NCBI RefSeq assembly: GCF_024498275.1
Contig: NZ_CP101809.1
Location: forward strand, 620,001 to 684,000
Length of the DNA stretch: 64,000 nt
Direction of reading: 5' to 3'
From: Mycoplasmoides fastidiosum
Lineage (GTDB): Bacteria; Bacillota_I; Bacilli_A; Mycoplasmatales; Mycoplasmoidaceae
Shown here: positions 44,853-56,498 of the stretch, piece by piece
Numbering within the stretch: position 1 is the first letter of the stretch
Layout: every line of letters begins with the position of its first letter
Position numbers and translations under genes: made by a program
The notes under the pieces: model-generated
Seen by the model: only the letters and a program-made list of their open reading frames with translations
The model's database searches: none
What the model was told of the DNA's origin: nothing

Positions 44853-45068
44853 ATGAGTTCTTCATCTTCTAAATCTCGCATTCTTTTAATTTTATTTTCT
44901 ATTTTTTTAGGTTTTTTTGCAGTTGATCGTTTTTATGCGGGAAATCTAAAAATTGCCATTCTAAAATTTCTTAGTATCTTTATTGGTTTAATCGCCATTT
45001 GATGACCAATTGATATTTTCTTAAGCATCTTTGGTGTAGTAAGAGACGGTAACGGTAATTACATTTAG
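44853..45068 (+). CDS. TM2-domain membrane protein
   Basis: 71 residues: KSRILLILFSIFLGFFAVDR then FYAGNLKIAILKFL, matching the TM2 signature (LGxFGxHRFYxGxxxxGxxxL), then a second helix with a TGA-TGA Trp pair (IAIWWPIDIF) and a short polar end with VVRDGNGNYI. Two membrane helices joined by a short loop. A likely -10 (TATAAA) precedes it. Function unknown; a terminator follows. Confidence 0.85.
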
Positions 45069-45111
45069 TTTCGATTTAATTTAAAAATTCAATTAAAAGA
45101 TAATTAAATTT

Positions 45112-45145
45112 AAAAAATCTCCTAACATTATTAGGAGATTTTTTA
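45112..45145 (+). terminator. Terminator after the TM2 gene
   Basis: 14-bp arms AAAAAATCTCCTAA / TTAGGAGATTTTTT with a 5-nt loop. Confidence 0.92.
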
Positions 45146-45282
45146 TTGTGATTTTTTGTTTTTAATTAATTTTTTTAGTTAAAGCAATTAACTATTTTCT
45201 AATCTCATTTTGTTTCAAACTTAGGTTTTCAGTCAAATTTATATTAAAATTATTAGATAATTTTGTTGTTGAGGTATTGATT

Positions 45283-46920
45283 TTGCTTAAAAGAATTCAA
45301 GAAATTATTCATAAGGTTTTAGTTGCTAATAACCTACCATCTGATTTTGTTATTAAAGTGGAAAAAACCAAAAAAATTAGTTTTGGTGATTTTTCAACTA
45401 ATGTGGCTATCATTGTTGCCCGATTAATTAAGCAAAATCCCCAAACAATAGCTAATCTTTTAATTAATCATCTCAGAAAATATGATGAATTTACTAAAGT
45501 TGAATTTGCTTTACCTGGTTTTATTAACTTTAATTTACAATTAAATAATTTCACAACTTTAGCACAAAATATTAGAAAAAAAGGCAATGATTTTGGCCAG
45601 CAACCAACCAAACCTTTTATTTATTTAGTAGAATTAGTTTCTGCTAATCCCACAGGTCTATTACACGTAGGACACGCCCGTAACGGAATTTTTGGTGATA
45701 CTCTAGTTAACTTATTAAAATTTGCAGGCTATCAAGTTGATACAGAATATTTAATCAACGATGCGGGAAATCAAATCAATAATTTAGCTAAATCAGTTTA
45801 TTGTCGTTACCTTCAAATTTGTGGTGTTGATGTTTTAATGCCAGAAGACGGTTACAATGGACAAGAAATTATCAGTTGTGCTCTTGCTTTTTACCACATT
45901 CATGAGCAACAATTTTTAGATCATCAACCCGTAATTTTGGAGCAATTTGCAACTGATTATTTTCTTGAAGAGATTAAAACTGATTTAAAACAATATCAAA
46001 TTCAAATTGATCATTTTTTTTCAGAAAAGTCAATGCATCAAAACCAAGAAATTACTGAGATTTTTACTAAATTTAAAAATCATACCTATCACAAAGATGG
46101 TGCTCTTTGATTTGCAAGCTCTCAATACTTAAACAATGATAAAGATGAAGTTTTAGTAAAATCAGACGGGCAAATTACTTATTATGCTCAAGATTTAGCT
46201 TATCACTGAAATAAAATACAACGGATCCAACAAAAAAACTCCCATTATCAACTCATTGATATTTGGGGCAGCGATCACCATGGTCATGTGAGTCGATTGC
46301 AAGCTTTTTTAAAAGCAATTAATCAAGCTGAAAAAGTCAGTTTTTTACTTACTCAATTAGTACGACTAATTAAAAATGGTCAAGAACTCAAAATGTCCAA
46401 ACGAACTGGTAATTCTTTATTAATGCGCGATATGTATGAAATCATTGGCTATGATGCATTACGATGATATTTAGTCGCTCAGTCTATTAACACTCACATT
46501 GATATTGATTTGGATCTAATCAAAGAAGAATCCGCATCCAATCCCATTTACTATGTTTTATATGCTTATGCCAGAATTTGACAAATTCTAAATAAAGTTA
46601 CAGATTTTGAGTTTCAACCCACTGATTTTAGTTTATTAACAACTGGGATCGAACGTGAATTAATTAATCATTTGTATTTTTTTGAAACAAATATAATTCA
46701 AGCAGCAGAAAATTATGAACCCCATCGAATTTGTAATTACTTGTTTGAATTAGCAAAATTACTCCATACTTTTTATAATTCTAACAAAATCCTCAACTTA
46801 ACAGATGCAGCTTTAAAACAACAACGTTTACACTTAATTTATGTTGTTCAACAAATTTTGTTTAACGGATTAGCTATTTTAAAAATTACTCCCCAAAAAC
46901 AAATGCAGGCACTAAATTAA
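45283..46920 (+). CDS. argS: Arginyl-tRNA synthetase
   Basis: 545 residues, class I. Motifs: N-terminal Add1 domain, ELVSANPTGLLHVGHARNG (HIGH), DYFLEEIKTDL, YYAQDLAYHWNKI, WGSDHHGH, and KMSKRTGNSLLMRD. There is no ATG at the 5' end; TTG at 45277 and 45283 are possible. The GAGGT at 45271-45275 would touch the first but sits 7 bases before the second, so 45283 is chosen. TGA-Trp at 46108, 46207, 46465 and 46579. Confidence 0.95.
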
Positions 46921-46953
46921 GAAGATCATTAGATTAAAAAATTCTAGTTTAAA

Positions 46954-48914
46954 ATGAATCAGAGGTACTTTAGCATGGGATCGAATTAATTAACGGTTTA
47001 AAAATCAGAAATGTATACACATTTTTCATTGACAACATTAACAAATTCTATTTTGATTACACATTAATTCCTAAAACTTATAATATTAGCTTCTTTAATA
47101 AAGATAATACTACTGAATTGGACGATGAAAAAATTCACTTTAACTTTAACGTTAAAATTTTAACCGCGATCAAAACTTTGTTAAATAGTTCGTTAATGCG
47201 AATTAGCCGAAAATTTGCAGAACGAAATACATCAATTTTTCATTTCGAAAAAAATTGATGTGTTTTTGACTATGAAAAAGTTAATGATTTCAAAATCATT
47301 GGCAATAAAGACTTTAATCGTCAATATAATTTTGATATTTTAATTGATCCCACTAGTTACGTTTTTGAATACGCTGAAAAAATCCAATTATCGTTTTATT
47401 TAGATGAAAAAAATAATATGGTCGCGGGTGGTTTTTCAGTTAACTGGGGTGATACTAAGCCCCAATTGAATCAATTTGATCAAATTACTGATCAACTTTT
47501 TATCAACGATGTTAGTAATGTTTTCATTAATAAAAACATTACTAAAATTTCCATTAACAACATCATTGATTTGATTGATGAAAAAAGTGATTCAAATGTT
47601 ACAGAAAAATATCCGGTCTTATTTAAACGATGATTAGCTTTATTAAGAAAGCGTTATCCTAATCAATATGACCAAATGTTTGCGTCTAAACAAACTCACA
47701 AATGATTTTTTTCCATTTTAATTGTTTTATCAGCCCAACTAATGATGTATGAAGATTTACGTAAATTCTTTCAAAACACCAAACCATTAGCAATTACTCA
47801 AAAAATTTTAAAACATTCTTTTAAACCTTTAAAGTTAAAGAATGTAAATCAAACTTTTTCACCTAAACAAGACTGAATGGATGTTGTAGCAATCATTCGA
47901 AAATTCTACACAACCACATTTGATACTGATGATGTGAGAGATCTAGAAGATATTGAAAGCATTGTTGATTCTGCTTGAACTAAGACCGAAGACGAATCGT
48001 TTCTCTCACCCATTCCCGCCTATGAAATTACCCGTCAAGCCGATATTAGTTTCATGGATGAAGAACAAAATATTTTTTTAGATGACCCCCAATTCAAAAC
48101 CTTTTTCTTATTAACTATGGCCCCTTCTTTATTTGGTCTAAATGAAGATGGTGATCGTCATATTAGTTATGAGAAATACAATGAAAAAATTGCTAATTTA
48201 CAATCTAACATGTTATTAGAAGAAACATTAGCTGATTATGTGGAAAATAATATTTGTGAGTGAAATTATGATTATGCTGGTTTCATTAATAAAAACTTGT
48301 CATCATTAATTATTAAAAACGCTAATCCCGTTACTATTACTGCAACAGGAGTTAATGTTTTTGATGTTAACTTACACGTTTTTAATAATTATTTTTGAAG
48401 CATGATTTACACTCAAGCTCGGTTTTGAAAACTGTGAGTTTTAGAAGTTAAATTTAATAAATCACGTATTAACAATTCTAGTAAATTACGCGATATTCTT
48501 TATCAACTTAATAACTTAAAATTTGACTGAAATGACGATTTCTACGGAATGAAAGAAATCAAACGTTTAGTCCAAAAATATGTTGAATACAATAACTTTG
48601 AATCATCACTTCGCATTTTAATCCGCCGGGTAATGCGAACCGATAGTAGTTTTGGAAAAACCAAAGAACGCGCAACAACCCAGTATGCTTTTATTATGGC
48701 TGCTATTTTTGGAATTTTGGATTTCTTCACCACAGTTTATTCAATTTTACCAGTTAGTTACCAGCATCAAACCGAATTAACAACCGATGGTTTAATCGCA
48801 ATTGTCATTGGATCATTTTTATCAACGATTTTATTCATTGGCTTTTTAGTGATTTTTTATAAATTCTATTTAAAACGTAAAATTGCGCAGTGAAAAAAAA
48901 GAAGGAGACGATAG
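46954..48914 (+). CDS. Large 2-TM protein, paralog 1, apparent N-terminal frameshift
   Basis: About 650 residues, paralogous over its whole length to the next gene (for example IQLSFYLDEKNNMVAGGFSV, SLFGLNEDG, NNYFWSMIYTQ). Residues to about 560 are soluble; two helices at the C-terminus (YAFIMAAIFGILDFFTTVYS and IAIVIGSFLSTILFIGFLVI) end in a basic KKRRRR tail. The ATG at 46954 begins MNQRYFSMG then meets TAA; the main frame enters at 46977 as GIELINGLKIRNVYTFFI. One missing A in GGATCG would join them into MNQRYFSMGIELINGL, colinear with MIKHRFSDQTIEIFKLKE of the paralog. Without it no ATG/GTG/TTG opens the frame before residue 50. CDS ends in a tight junction with the next gene. Confidence 0.7.
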
Positions 48915-48915
48915 G

Positions 48916-50886
48916 ATGATTAAACACCGTTTTTCTGATCAAACAATTGAGATTTTTAAATTAAAAGAAATTGTTCCTTTTTATATTTCTGACATTAATG
49001 TTAAGTTTTTTGATAGCTTAAATAATCATCCTAACAAAACTTTCATTCAAAAAGTTTTACCAGCAATTAAAAAAAATTTAAAGGCTGAAGACTTAGAAGA
49101 ATTGGATGCTTTAGATAATTTAACTAAAGCTGAAAAAATCAAGTTAATGCTGAATTTGGCTTTACAAAAAATTATGGCCCGGACTAGTGGTTCAAGTGAT
49201 GGACTATTAAAATTACAGCCCGAAAGTACTAAAACCAATCCTGTGTACATTGGCTATATGCATAAGTATCATCCCCAAGAAATCGATGGTGCTGTTTACA
49301 GTCAAATTGAACGACGCTATAATTTTTTTATTGATATTAATCAATCATCCTATCTGAATAAATACATTGAACAAATTCAATTATCTTTTTATTTAGATGA
49401 AGATAATGAAATTTTATCTGGTGGGTTTTCACTTAATTATGATTGAGATCAGCTAATTAGTTTTGATGCTTCGGTTCAAAAAATTTATTTACGAACTTTA
49501 ATTCGGAATTTTATTCTAAAACAACTTTATCCAATGTCATTAGAAAATCTGTTGGAGTTGTTTGGCACATTTGATTCTCACCGAAAACCAACAGCCCGAA
49601 CTACTAAAACAGATAAATTAAAATTTACTGACATTACAGTTGATGACATCAAAAATAATTGAGTCGAAATCATTAACAAAAAGTTTTTAAACTATCTTGA
49701 TCTTGATCAAGTTGCTAAACAATATTTTCAAGATACCTTATTTTATTCCATTGTTATTACAGTGATTATTATTTTGTCATTATATGAAGAATTACGAATT
49801 TATTTCACTAATGAAAGTCCTGAAATTATTTTAGGAATTTTAAATCGTCCAACCAATATTAATCGTCAACAACAAGATCCTGTACAAGACTACAATGAGC
49901 TATCTCACTTTTTATCAGAAAACTATTTTAGTAAAAAGAAAGATTTAAAAATTGAAAAAGTTAGATCAGCTGAAGAATTAATTGAACTAAGTACTTGAGC
50001 GAATGCAGAGCGAGGTTTTGAATCATTTGGTTTCCCATTACCAGTATTTGAATTTCATGATAGTCAAAATAATTTATTAATTTCAGCAGACAGTTTCTTT
50101 AAAGAAAACGATAAGATGAAATTATTTTATTTAATGACTATTTCCCCCCAATTATTTGGCATGGATGAAGATGGATATTTTATTGAATACGGACAATTAC
50201 TTCGGGTATTAGCAGCTAATAAATTTAATTCCAAAACTATGCCACTTTTTTATGAAAAAGTACAAGAATCTAATTGTGAGCTAAATTACAACTTTGCCAC
50301 TTATCTAAATGAAAAAACTATCTTAATTCTTAAAACAGAACCAGTTGATGTTTATCATGATTATTTCTGAGCTCAAATTTATGCTCAATCAATTAATTGA
50401 ATTCGAAAAGACATTGAATTCGACTTTGACAATGATTTAAATCCCAAAAAAAATGCTTTATTGTATCGTGAAAAAATTAATACTTTAGAAAATTTAATTT
50501 TTGACTGACAAGATGAATTTTATGGGATTCCCCAAATTCGGCATATTGTTTATAAAATTGATGAAATCAATAATTTAAAATCATCTATTCGTTTGTTAAT
50601 CGATCGAATTAATGAAAAAGACAAAATATTTCGAAAAGATAATGAAATTAAAATTTTAATTTTTGCTTTTGCTACTGCAGCAATTATTGGATTTAATAAT
50701 TTTTTTGGCATGATTTATACTGTTTTATCAGTTGGTAAAGATGCCAGTTATTCTACAGCCAATATTACTGTAATTAGTATTTCAGCAATTTTAGCTTTTA
50801 TTTTAATTTTTATTTTTGGAATTTATATTGTTCGAGTTTATAAGAATAAAAAATTTCTTAAAAGATTTAAAAAAACTCTTAATTAG
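48916..50886 (+). CDS. Large 2-TM protein, paralog 2, unknown function
   Basis: 656 residues, intact. Starts 1 bp after the upstream stop with a good ribosome binding site (AAGGAG at 48902-48907). Soluble domain about 1-560, including IQLSFYLDEDNEILSGGFSL, ISPQLFGMDEDGYFIEY and DVYHDYFWAQIYAQ; a long charged helix (DEINNLKSSIRLLIDRINEK); then two membrane helices (ILIFAFATAAIIGFNNFFGM and VISISAILAFILIFIFGIYI) and a short basic tail. This N-in/two-C-terminal-helix layout recalls CorA-type channels but the GMN motif is absent. Family unknown to me. Confidence 0.82.
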
Positions 50887-51274
50887 GGTTATTGATGTAA
50901 AAAATATTTATTTACATTACATAAAAATTTATAATTCGTAATAAAAAATGAATATTAAAAAACTAAGAAAAATTAAAAGTATTTATCCTGATCAGAAACC
51001 TACATTTTGTTTTAATTGCGACATTAAAACAAATGATATACAATTTCATGTTAATGAACTAAATGGATTATGCACAAAATTTGATAATAGAATTTTATTG
51101 TAAAATGTACAAATTGTATACTTACTAGCGTATAAGTAAATTATGGTGAAAAAAATAAAAAAGAATAGACAGCACTAAAATTAGTATATTGAAAAGTTGA
51201 TGTATATGTTGATATTGATCCCACTTAAAAACTGAAACATAAATCATTTCAATTTTTCAAACTTCAGAAATTAC
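50887..51274. other. Gene-poor stretch with possible zinc-ribbon relic
   Basis: Holds one 51-codon frame (next entry) and decayed-looking sequence with many stops in all frames. No tRNA or other RNA structure seen. Confidence 0.4.
50948..51103 (+). CDS. Small ORF, possible zinc-ribbon fragment
   Basis: 51 residues, MNIKKLRKIKSIYPDQKPTF then CFNC. After TAA at 51101 another frame reads VKCTNCILTS, giving a second CxxC. Together they would make a four-Cys ribbon broken by a frameshift. Could be a relic of a larger gene or chance; low confidence as an active gene. Confidence 0.3.
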   Translation: MNIKKLRKIKSIYPDQKPTFCFNCDIKTNDIQFHVNELNGLCTKFDNRILL

Positions 51275-51309
51275 AAAAATAGAGTGGTATTAATACCACT
51301 CTATTTTTT
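51275..51309 (-). terminator. Terminator embedding the ung stop codon
   Basis: Perfect palindrome ATAGAGTGGTAT/ATACCACTCTAT with A and T flanks. The ung stop (51290-51292) lies at the hairpin apex, so the last four codons of ung form one arm. Confidence 0.85.
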
Positions 51310-51991
51310 TTAAATTTTGCTGTTCAAGAATCTCATTAATTTTTGTAAAAATTGGCACTTTAAAAAAAGAGATATGAGCTGCTAAGGGTGAAGGATGAGA
51401 AGAAAAAATCTTTTGTTCAGGATTAGTACAAACATGATTAATTAAGTTTTGTGCAAATTTACCCCAACCAACATAAATTAAATTAGGATGATAATGAGCA
51501 CAATGTTTCATTAAAGTTTTTGAAAATAAATTTCAAATTCTTTGGTGCTTACTTGGTTGGTTGATTTCAGTTGTTAGTGCAGCATTCAACAAGAAAACCC
51601 CTTGTTTAGCCCAATTACTAATATCTAAATAACCAGTAATTCTAGTACTAAATTCCTGATTCAGTTTTTCAATAATATTTTGAAATGAAGCTGGAGTTCG
51701 GGTGTTTTCAGCAAATCAAAATGCTAATCCATTTGCCACATTTGGGGTTGGGTAAGGATCTTGTCCTAAAATAATTACTTTCATTTCTTCAATGGGTGTT
51801 AAAAAGAAAGCATGAAATAAATTATCTAGTGGTGGAACAACATCATAAGCGTTATATAACCGTGCCAATTCAGAAATTAATTCTTGTCATCATGGTTCAT
51901 GTTTAATATTAAGGAAGAATTGTTTTCATCCCGGACTTAATTTACTAATTAAATTATTTAATTTTTGTTTAAATTCTATTAGATTAGCCAT
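51290..51991 (-). CDS. ung: Uracil-DNA glycosylase
   Basis: 233 residues. Family 1 UDG: water-activating loop [20 protein letters not shown], ending with the Leu intercalation loop [14 protein letters not shown]. Several Trp are TGA (for example in the segment NIKHEPWWQEL). It overlaps the upstream lipoprotein gene by 8 bp and is last in the rpsF-ssb-rpsR-rplI-dnaB cluster, as in M. genitalium. Confidence 0.94.
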
Positions 51992-53426
51992 TAATAATTT
52001 TATTTTTAGTTTCTTCAACCGTGGTTTGACTCAGTCAGTTTTCCGCATTTGACTTGGCTACAACCGTGTCAAAATTATTGGAAAATTCAAAGTCCGGGAA
52101 AAGACTAAACAACAAATCATTCACTTGAAGTTGACGGATTCCTGATCAATTAAAAGTATTTTCAGATCCATCATTAAAAGCTTTAATTTCCTGACGGAAA
52201 TCATTAATTACCCGATTATTAGGAAAGAAAACTTTTTGATCAATGTAATATCCATAAGTATTCTGGATTAATACTCGCGAAGTGGGATTAAAAAACTTAT
52301 TAGGATTTAATTCTTGACTAAGTTTAACCAAACTATCATCATAGAATTTAGTTTGATTAACCAAATTATTTCAACCCAAATTATTAGGATTAGGATTGGT
52401 TAAAATTTTCTCTGGTGCATCAGCAGAACTAATCCCTTCTTGCTGAACTGGTTTGATCACATTCGCTCACAAAGCATAATTAGCTAGATGAACATTAAAA
52501 TCAGTGCTTTGAAAATGTTGCAATGTGGGCGGGATTAAGTTACTGTTACCAGAAATTTTAAAATAATTATTAATAACTTCAGGATCTTCGGTATATTGTC
52601 CAGTATTGTCTAAACGAAAACCATAATTATAAATTGATTTTTGAATGTTAAAACGAACTAATTCCTGAGGTTGGTTATTGACATTTAAAGTGGTCACTGT
52701 TTGATTGGTGATTGTATTGGCTGGGTCAGTAAATTTAATAAAAGCTTGATCACCCTTTTGATTGGTAACAAATTCAATGTTTTCTAAATTTCCCAAATCA
52801 AAATAAATAGAACGAACTTCAAATTTAATCCCTGGACTTCCTCCAGCAAATCCGTTCCCTTGGTTTAAAACATTAGCTTCAGCAAAACTAAATTGATAAT
52901 CGAGAAATTGTTTAGCAGCAGCTGGGGTTGCTTGGTTCAATTTTTTTAATGCCTCAGGTTCACCCAAATACTTTTGAATGGCATTTGCATCACTTAATAC
53001 CGCTGTTACTTGATTATTTTGATCATTAACATAAGTATAGTAATTACGTAATAAATTAGCCCGAGCCACTAAAGCATATTTCTGATATTTTAGAGCACCT
53101 GAAATTAAATTAGAAAAGAAATTAGCTTGAACAATACTTAATGGATTTTTTAATTCGCCTAATTTCACTCGTTTGTTAGTATCGTTTTGGTCAGTAAAAA
53201 GGTATTCACTAACATTTTCTGGATCACCATAATTAGTCCATAATTTGTATTCGTTATTAACAACTTGGCTAGCTTGGTTTTTAGTTTTATAAAACAGGGT
53301 TGTTTCCACTAAACGGGTTACTGGTCCCCCAGAACGACCACACGCGGCTAAAACTAATGGTGTGGTTAAACCAAAAATTAAAAAACTTAAAACTAATTTT
53401 GGTTTTTTTCAAAAAGCTTTTTTCAT
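51984..53426 (-). CDS. Lipoprotein between dnaB and ung
   Basis: 480 residues. Basic n-region MKKAFWKKPKLVLSFLIFGL, lipobox VLAACGRS. The mature part is Asn/Gln rich and lacks recognisable motifs. Location between dnaB and ung matches the M. genitalium lipoproteins at that site (MG095/MG096 region), suggesting orthology. Overlaps ung by 8 bp; 44 bp after dnaB. Trp TGA codons join the pieces. Confidence 0.85.
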
Positions 53427-53470
53427 GAAAATAATAATTTTTTTCTTGATTTTTTAGAGAAATAAAAAAC

Positions 53471-55036
53471 TTAAACAATGTCTTCAAATCGCCCAGTTGG
53501 TTTTTTAAAAACTAGTTTAATGTTACCAATTTCTCCGTGTCGATTTTTGCCGATTTTTAAAGTGATTTCGGGATTCAAATAATTTTTGGCATTGGACAAA
53601 CTACTTTCCATATCACCACCCAAATCATTCGAAGCCTTATCTTCCTGGTATAAAAACATAACAATATCAGCATCTTGTTCAATCGAACCTGATTCACGTA
53701 GATCAGATAAAATTGGTTCTCGATCTTCTGATTTGCGTTCTTCAGTTTTTCGGTTTAATTGTGCTAAAGCTAAAATTGGAATTTTTAAATCAATTGCTAA
53801 AGTTTTTAAACTTCGTGAAACAATCGCAATCCGTTGCTGCACATTTAAGCCCCGGCTGGCTTCATCCCGGGTAATATTGATTAATTGTAAATAATCAATG
53901 ATAACTAATTTCAAGTTATATTCGCGTTTTCAGGTTTTAATAATACCAATAATCTCACTAATGTTAACATCGGTTCGATCGTGAAACAAAATATTACTGT
54001 TTTTAATTTGTTGTAACGAATTATTAATCGCTCGTTGTTGGTCTTGAGTGGGTAAAATTCCTTCAAGTGGTTTTTTCACATCGTTTAAAAAAATGTTACC
54101 GTGAATAGCGATCATTTTTTCTAGAAGTGATTCTTTATTCATTTCTAAAGAAAAAATCCCAATTGCATTTTTATTAACTTTTGTGATATCCGTTTCGCTA
54201 GGATCACGCTTTAAAGCATCAAGATTATTAATTAAAATATTGATTGCAAACGTCGTTTTTCCCATTCCGGGTCGAGCTGCTAAAATCAATAATTCTCCAC
54301 CAATTAAACCCTTAATTTTACGATTTAAAAGCGAATAACCAGTTTTTAAAAACTTATCACTTTGATCAGTATGAGAAAGTGATTTGTTAATTAAATCGTT
54401 GTATTCTTCCACCACTTCTTTAGCTGTTAAAAATGATTTAACATTATTATCAACAACAATATCCGCAAATTTTTGACTTCATTCGTTCGTCATTGTTTTA
54501 ATTTGATCAATTGAAACATAAGTTTTTAAAATTTTGCGACACAAAAGATCAATATTGTTTTTAGTCCTATGAGTTTTTAAAATGTCGATTTGATGTTGCA
54601 AATCAAAAATAAAAGTCCCATAAGGCAAATTGGACAAATAGACAATGTTATTTTGTAAATTTGAAGGGGTATCAGTTGGATAAAAAGCCTTTAGTTCATT
54701 GGTGACAGTACTTAAATTAATTGGGATTCTAGTTAATTCAAGCTTATTTGCTGCTTGATAGATTGTTCGCGCATTGCGACTCGCAAATAAATCTATGCTA
54801 ATTTGAATCAATAAATCAGATGAAGCCAAAGTTTTATAGTCATGAATTAAAGCACTTAAAACAATTCGTTCTGCTTCTTCAACATCTTTTTGGGTAATAG
54901 GATCTAAATCAGCTGGTGTGAGATCATCACTTGGAATTTCATCAAGTAATTCGTTATTAGCATTAAGCTCTTCCAATTCTAATTCCATTGCGTCAAGATC
55001 AAATGAATTTGGATCTTTATCATTCTCAAAATTCAT
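53471..55036 (-). CDS. dnaB: Replicative DNA helicase
   Basis: 521 residues. N-terminal domain (about 50-190) preceded by a 50-residue acidic stretch not typical of DnaB (MELELEELNANNELLDEIPS). RecA-type helicase domain: Walker A LAARPGMGKTTFAINI, FSLEMNKESL, Walker B LVIIDYLQLI, LAQLNRKTEERK, SDLRESGSIEQDADIVMFLY, and arginine-finger region IGKNRHGEIG. TGA-Trp at about 54477 and 53928. Starts 4 bp after the rplI stop. Confidence 0.96.
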
Positions 55037-55040
55037 ATGA

Positions 55041-55484
55041 TTATGCTTCAGCCTTAACTAAAATTTTTAAAGTAGCGGCAACTGATTTATCCAATTGTAA
55101 AATTAATTCATGCGATCCCACTGTAAATGACTGGTGATTTTTAAAAACAAATTTAGATAATTCAATCTGATAATCAGATTTTAATTTCTTAATGATGTCA
55201 TGGTGGGTGATGCGGTGGAATTCTTTATTGTTATGAGTTTTTAAACTAAAAACTAATTCCAAATTTTCAAGGGTTTTTTTCAGCAAACTATTTTTCAATA
55301 ATTTTTCATCAGCCAGTGATTGCTGTTGGTTTAAAATGGCATCAATTTCTTTGCGATTATTTGCTGCATAAACTTTTGCTAAATTTTTTTTCAACAAAAA
55401 GTTACGGGCATAACCATCACGCACATCAACAATTTGGTGTTTCTTGCCAACGTTAGGAACATCTTCTAATAAAAATACTTTCAT
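55041..55484 (-). CDS. rplI: 50S ribosomal protein L9
   Basis: 147 residues. N-terminal rRNA-binding domain MKVFLLEDVPNVGKKHQIVD with the VRDGYARNFLL signature, the long connecting helix and a C-terminal domain ending in LKILVKAEA. A TTG one codon earlier is possible, but ATG at 55484 matches the usual MKVxLLEDV start. Preceded by GGAGG and by a hairpin after rpsR. Confidence 0.94.
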   Translation of the reverse strand: MKVFLLEDVPNVGKKHQIVDVRDGYARNFLLKKNLAKVYAANNRKEIDAILNQQQSLADEKLLKNSLLKKTLENLELVFSLKTHNNKEFHRITHHDIIKKLKSDYQIELSKFVFKNHQSFTVGSHELILQLDKSVAATLKILVKAEA

Positions 55485-55521
55485 CAATAAGTATATCCTC
55501 CATTAGTCTTTATATTAAAGC

Positions 55522-55552
55522 AAAACAATTGTTGCAATGCAACAATTGTTTT
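55522..55552 (-). terminator. Hairpin between rpsR and rplI
   Basis: 15-bp perfect arms AAAACAATTGTTGCA / TGCAACAATTGTTTT around one base. On the minus strand the tail is T-poor after the arm, so it may be a partial terminator or an RNA-processing site. Confidence 0.65.
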
Positions 55553-55572
55553 ATTTAATTGTGGATTATTTT

Positions 55573-55818
55573 TTATTCAGCAACAAATGGTAATAAGGCA
55601 ACAATGCGGGCTCGTTTAATTGCGTTAGAAATTTGACGTTGGTGAGAACCACAATTTCCAGTGATTTTAGAACTTGAAATTTTATTATTGGTTTTCAAGT
55701 AACGTTTCAATAAAGTTACATCTTTATAATCGATGTAAAATTGACCTTTTTTACATAATAAACAAATGCGTTTAGCTGCAAATTTTTTGCGTTTTGAGTG
55801 AGTTTTTTGTTTTAACAT
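55573..55818 (-). CDS. rpsR: 30S ribosomal protein S18
   Basis: 81 residues. IDYKDVTLLKRYLKTNNKIS and the C-terminal ISNAIKRARIVALLPF are S18 signatures; a CLLCKKG CxxC is present near residue 19, as in the zinc-bearing form. S18 pairs with S6 on the ribosome platform, both encoded in this operon. Confidence 0.96.
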   Translation of the reverse strand: MLKQKTHSKRKKFAAKRICLLCKKGQFYIDYKDVTLLKRYLKTNNKISSSKITGNCGSHQRQISNAIKRARIVALLPFVAE

Positions 55819-55861
55819 TTTCTGTTCCTATTTATTTATTAAAAAAGATTTTAATTTTTGA

Positions 55862-56452
55862 TTAAGAAAATAATTCATCGTAAATGGATGCATCTTCTTC
55901 ATCTTGATCATCAGAATAACTAATTGGCTTAATGTCTTGGTAATTAATCTTTGTGGTACTAACAATTTCGCTCTCATCACTGGGAACATTTACTCCAGTA
56001 AAATCTTCATCGTTAAAATTGTTGTAATCATTAATTACAGGTTGATTAACAGGTGTTTCTTTATCATAACTTTTATAGTTGCTAGAACTAGCATTACTAT
56101 AATTGTTTGCTTGATTATTACCAAAACCACCAGAACGACGATTAGTCACTTGGAGTTGAATTACACTAATTTCGGTTGAATAAACAACTCGACCATCACT
56201 ATTGGTGTAGGTTCGAACGGTTAAATTTCCTTCAATAAAAACCCCATCACCTTTTTTCAAGTATTTTTCCACAAATTCAGCAGTTCCGCGTCAAACTGCC
56301 ATACTGAAATAATTTGCTGGTGGTTTGGGATTGTTTTTAGTCGGAATTCCCGAACAAGCAACAGAAATCCGAGCGTATTTTACCCCGCTATTGCTCATTC
56401 CCATAACAGGATCTTGTGATAAATTGCCAATTAAATAAACTTTTGGTAACAC
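55862..56452 (-). CDS. ssb: Single-stranded DNA-binding protein
   Basis: 196 residues starting with GTG (MLPKVYLIGNLSQDPVM). OB fold about residues 1-115 with NYFSMAVWRGTAEFVEKYLKKGDGVFIEGNL; TGA at about 56293 is Trp. A flexible Asn/Ser-rich linker follows and the tail is acidic (DDQDEEDASIYDELFS), filling the role of the usual DDIPF tip but with different sequence. Confidence 0.94.
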
Positions 56453-56498
56453 AAAAATACAATCCTTTTATTGCTTCAAATTTAGTAAAAAAACCGAA

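Noticed and set aside
44755-45282. tRNA or small RNA genes around the TM2 gene
   Set aside because: No cloverleaf-like segments; the only strong hairpin is the 45112-45145 terminator.
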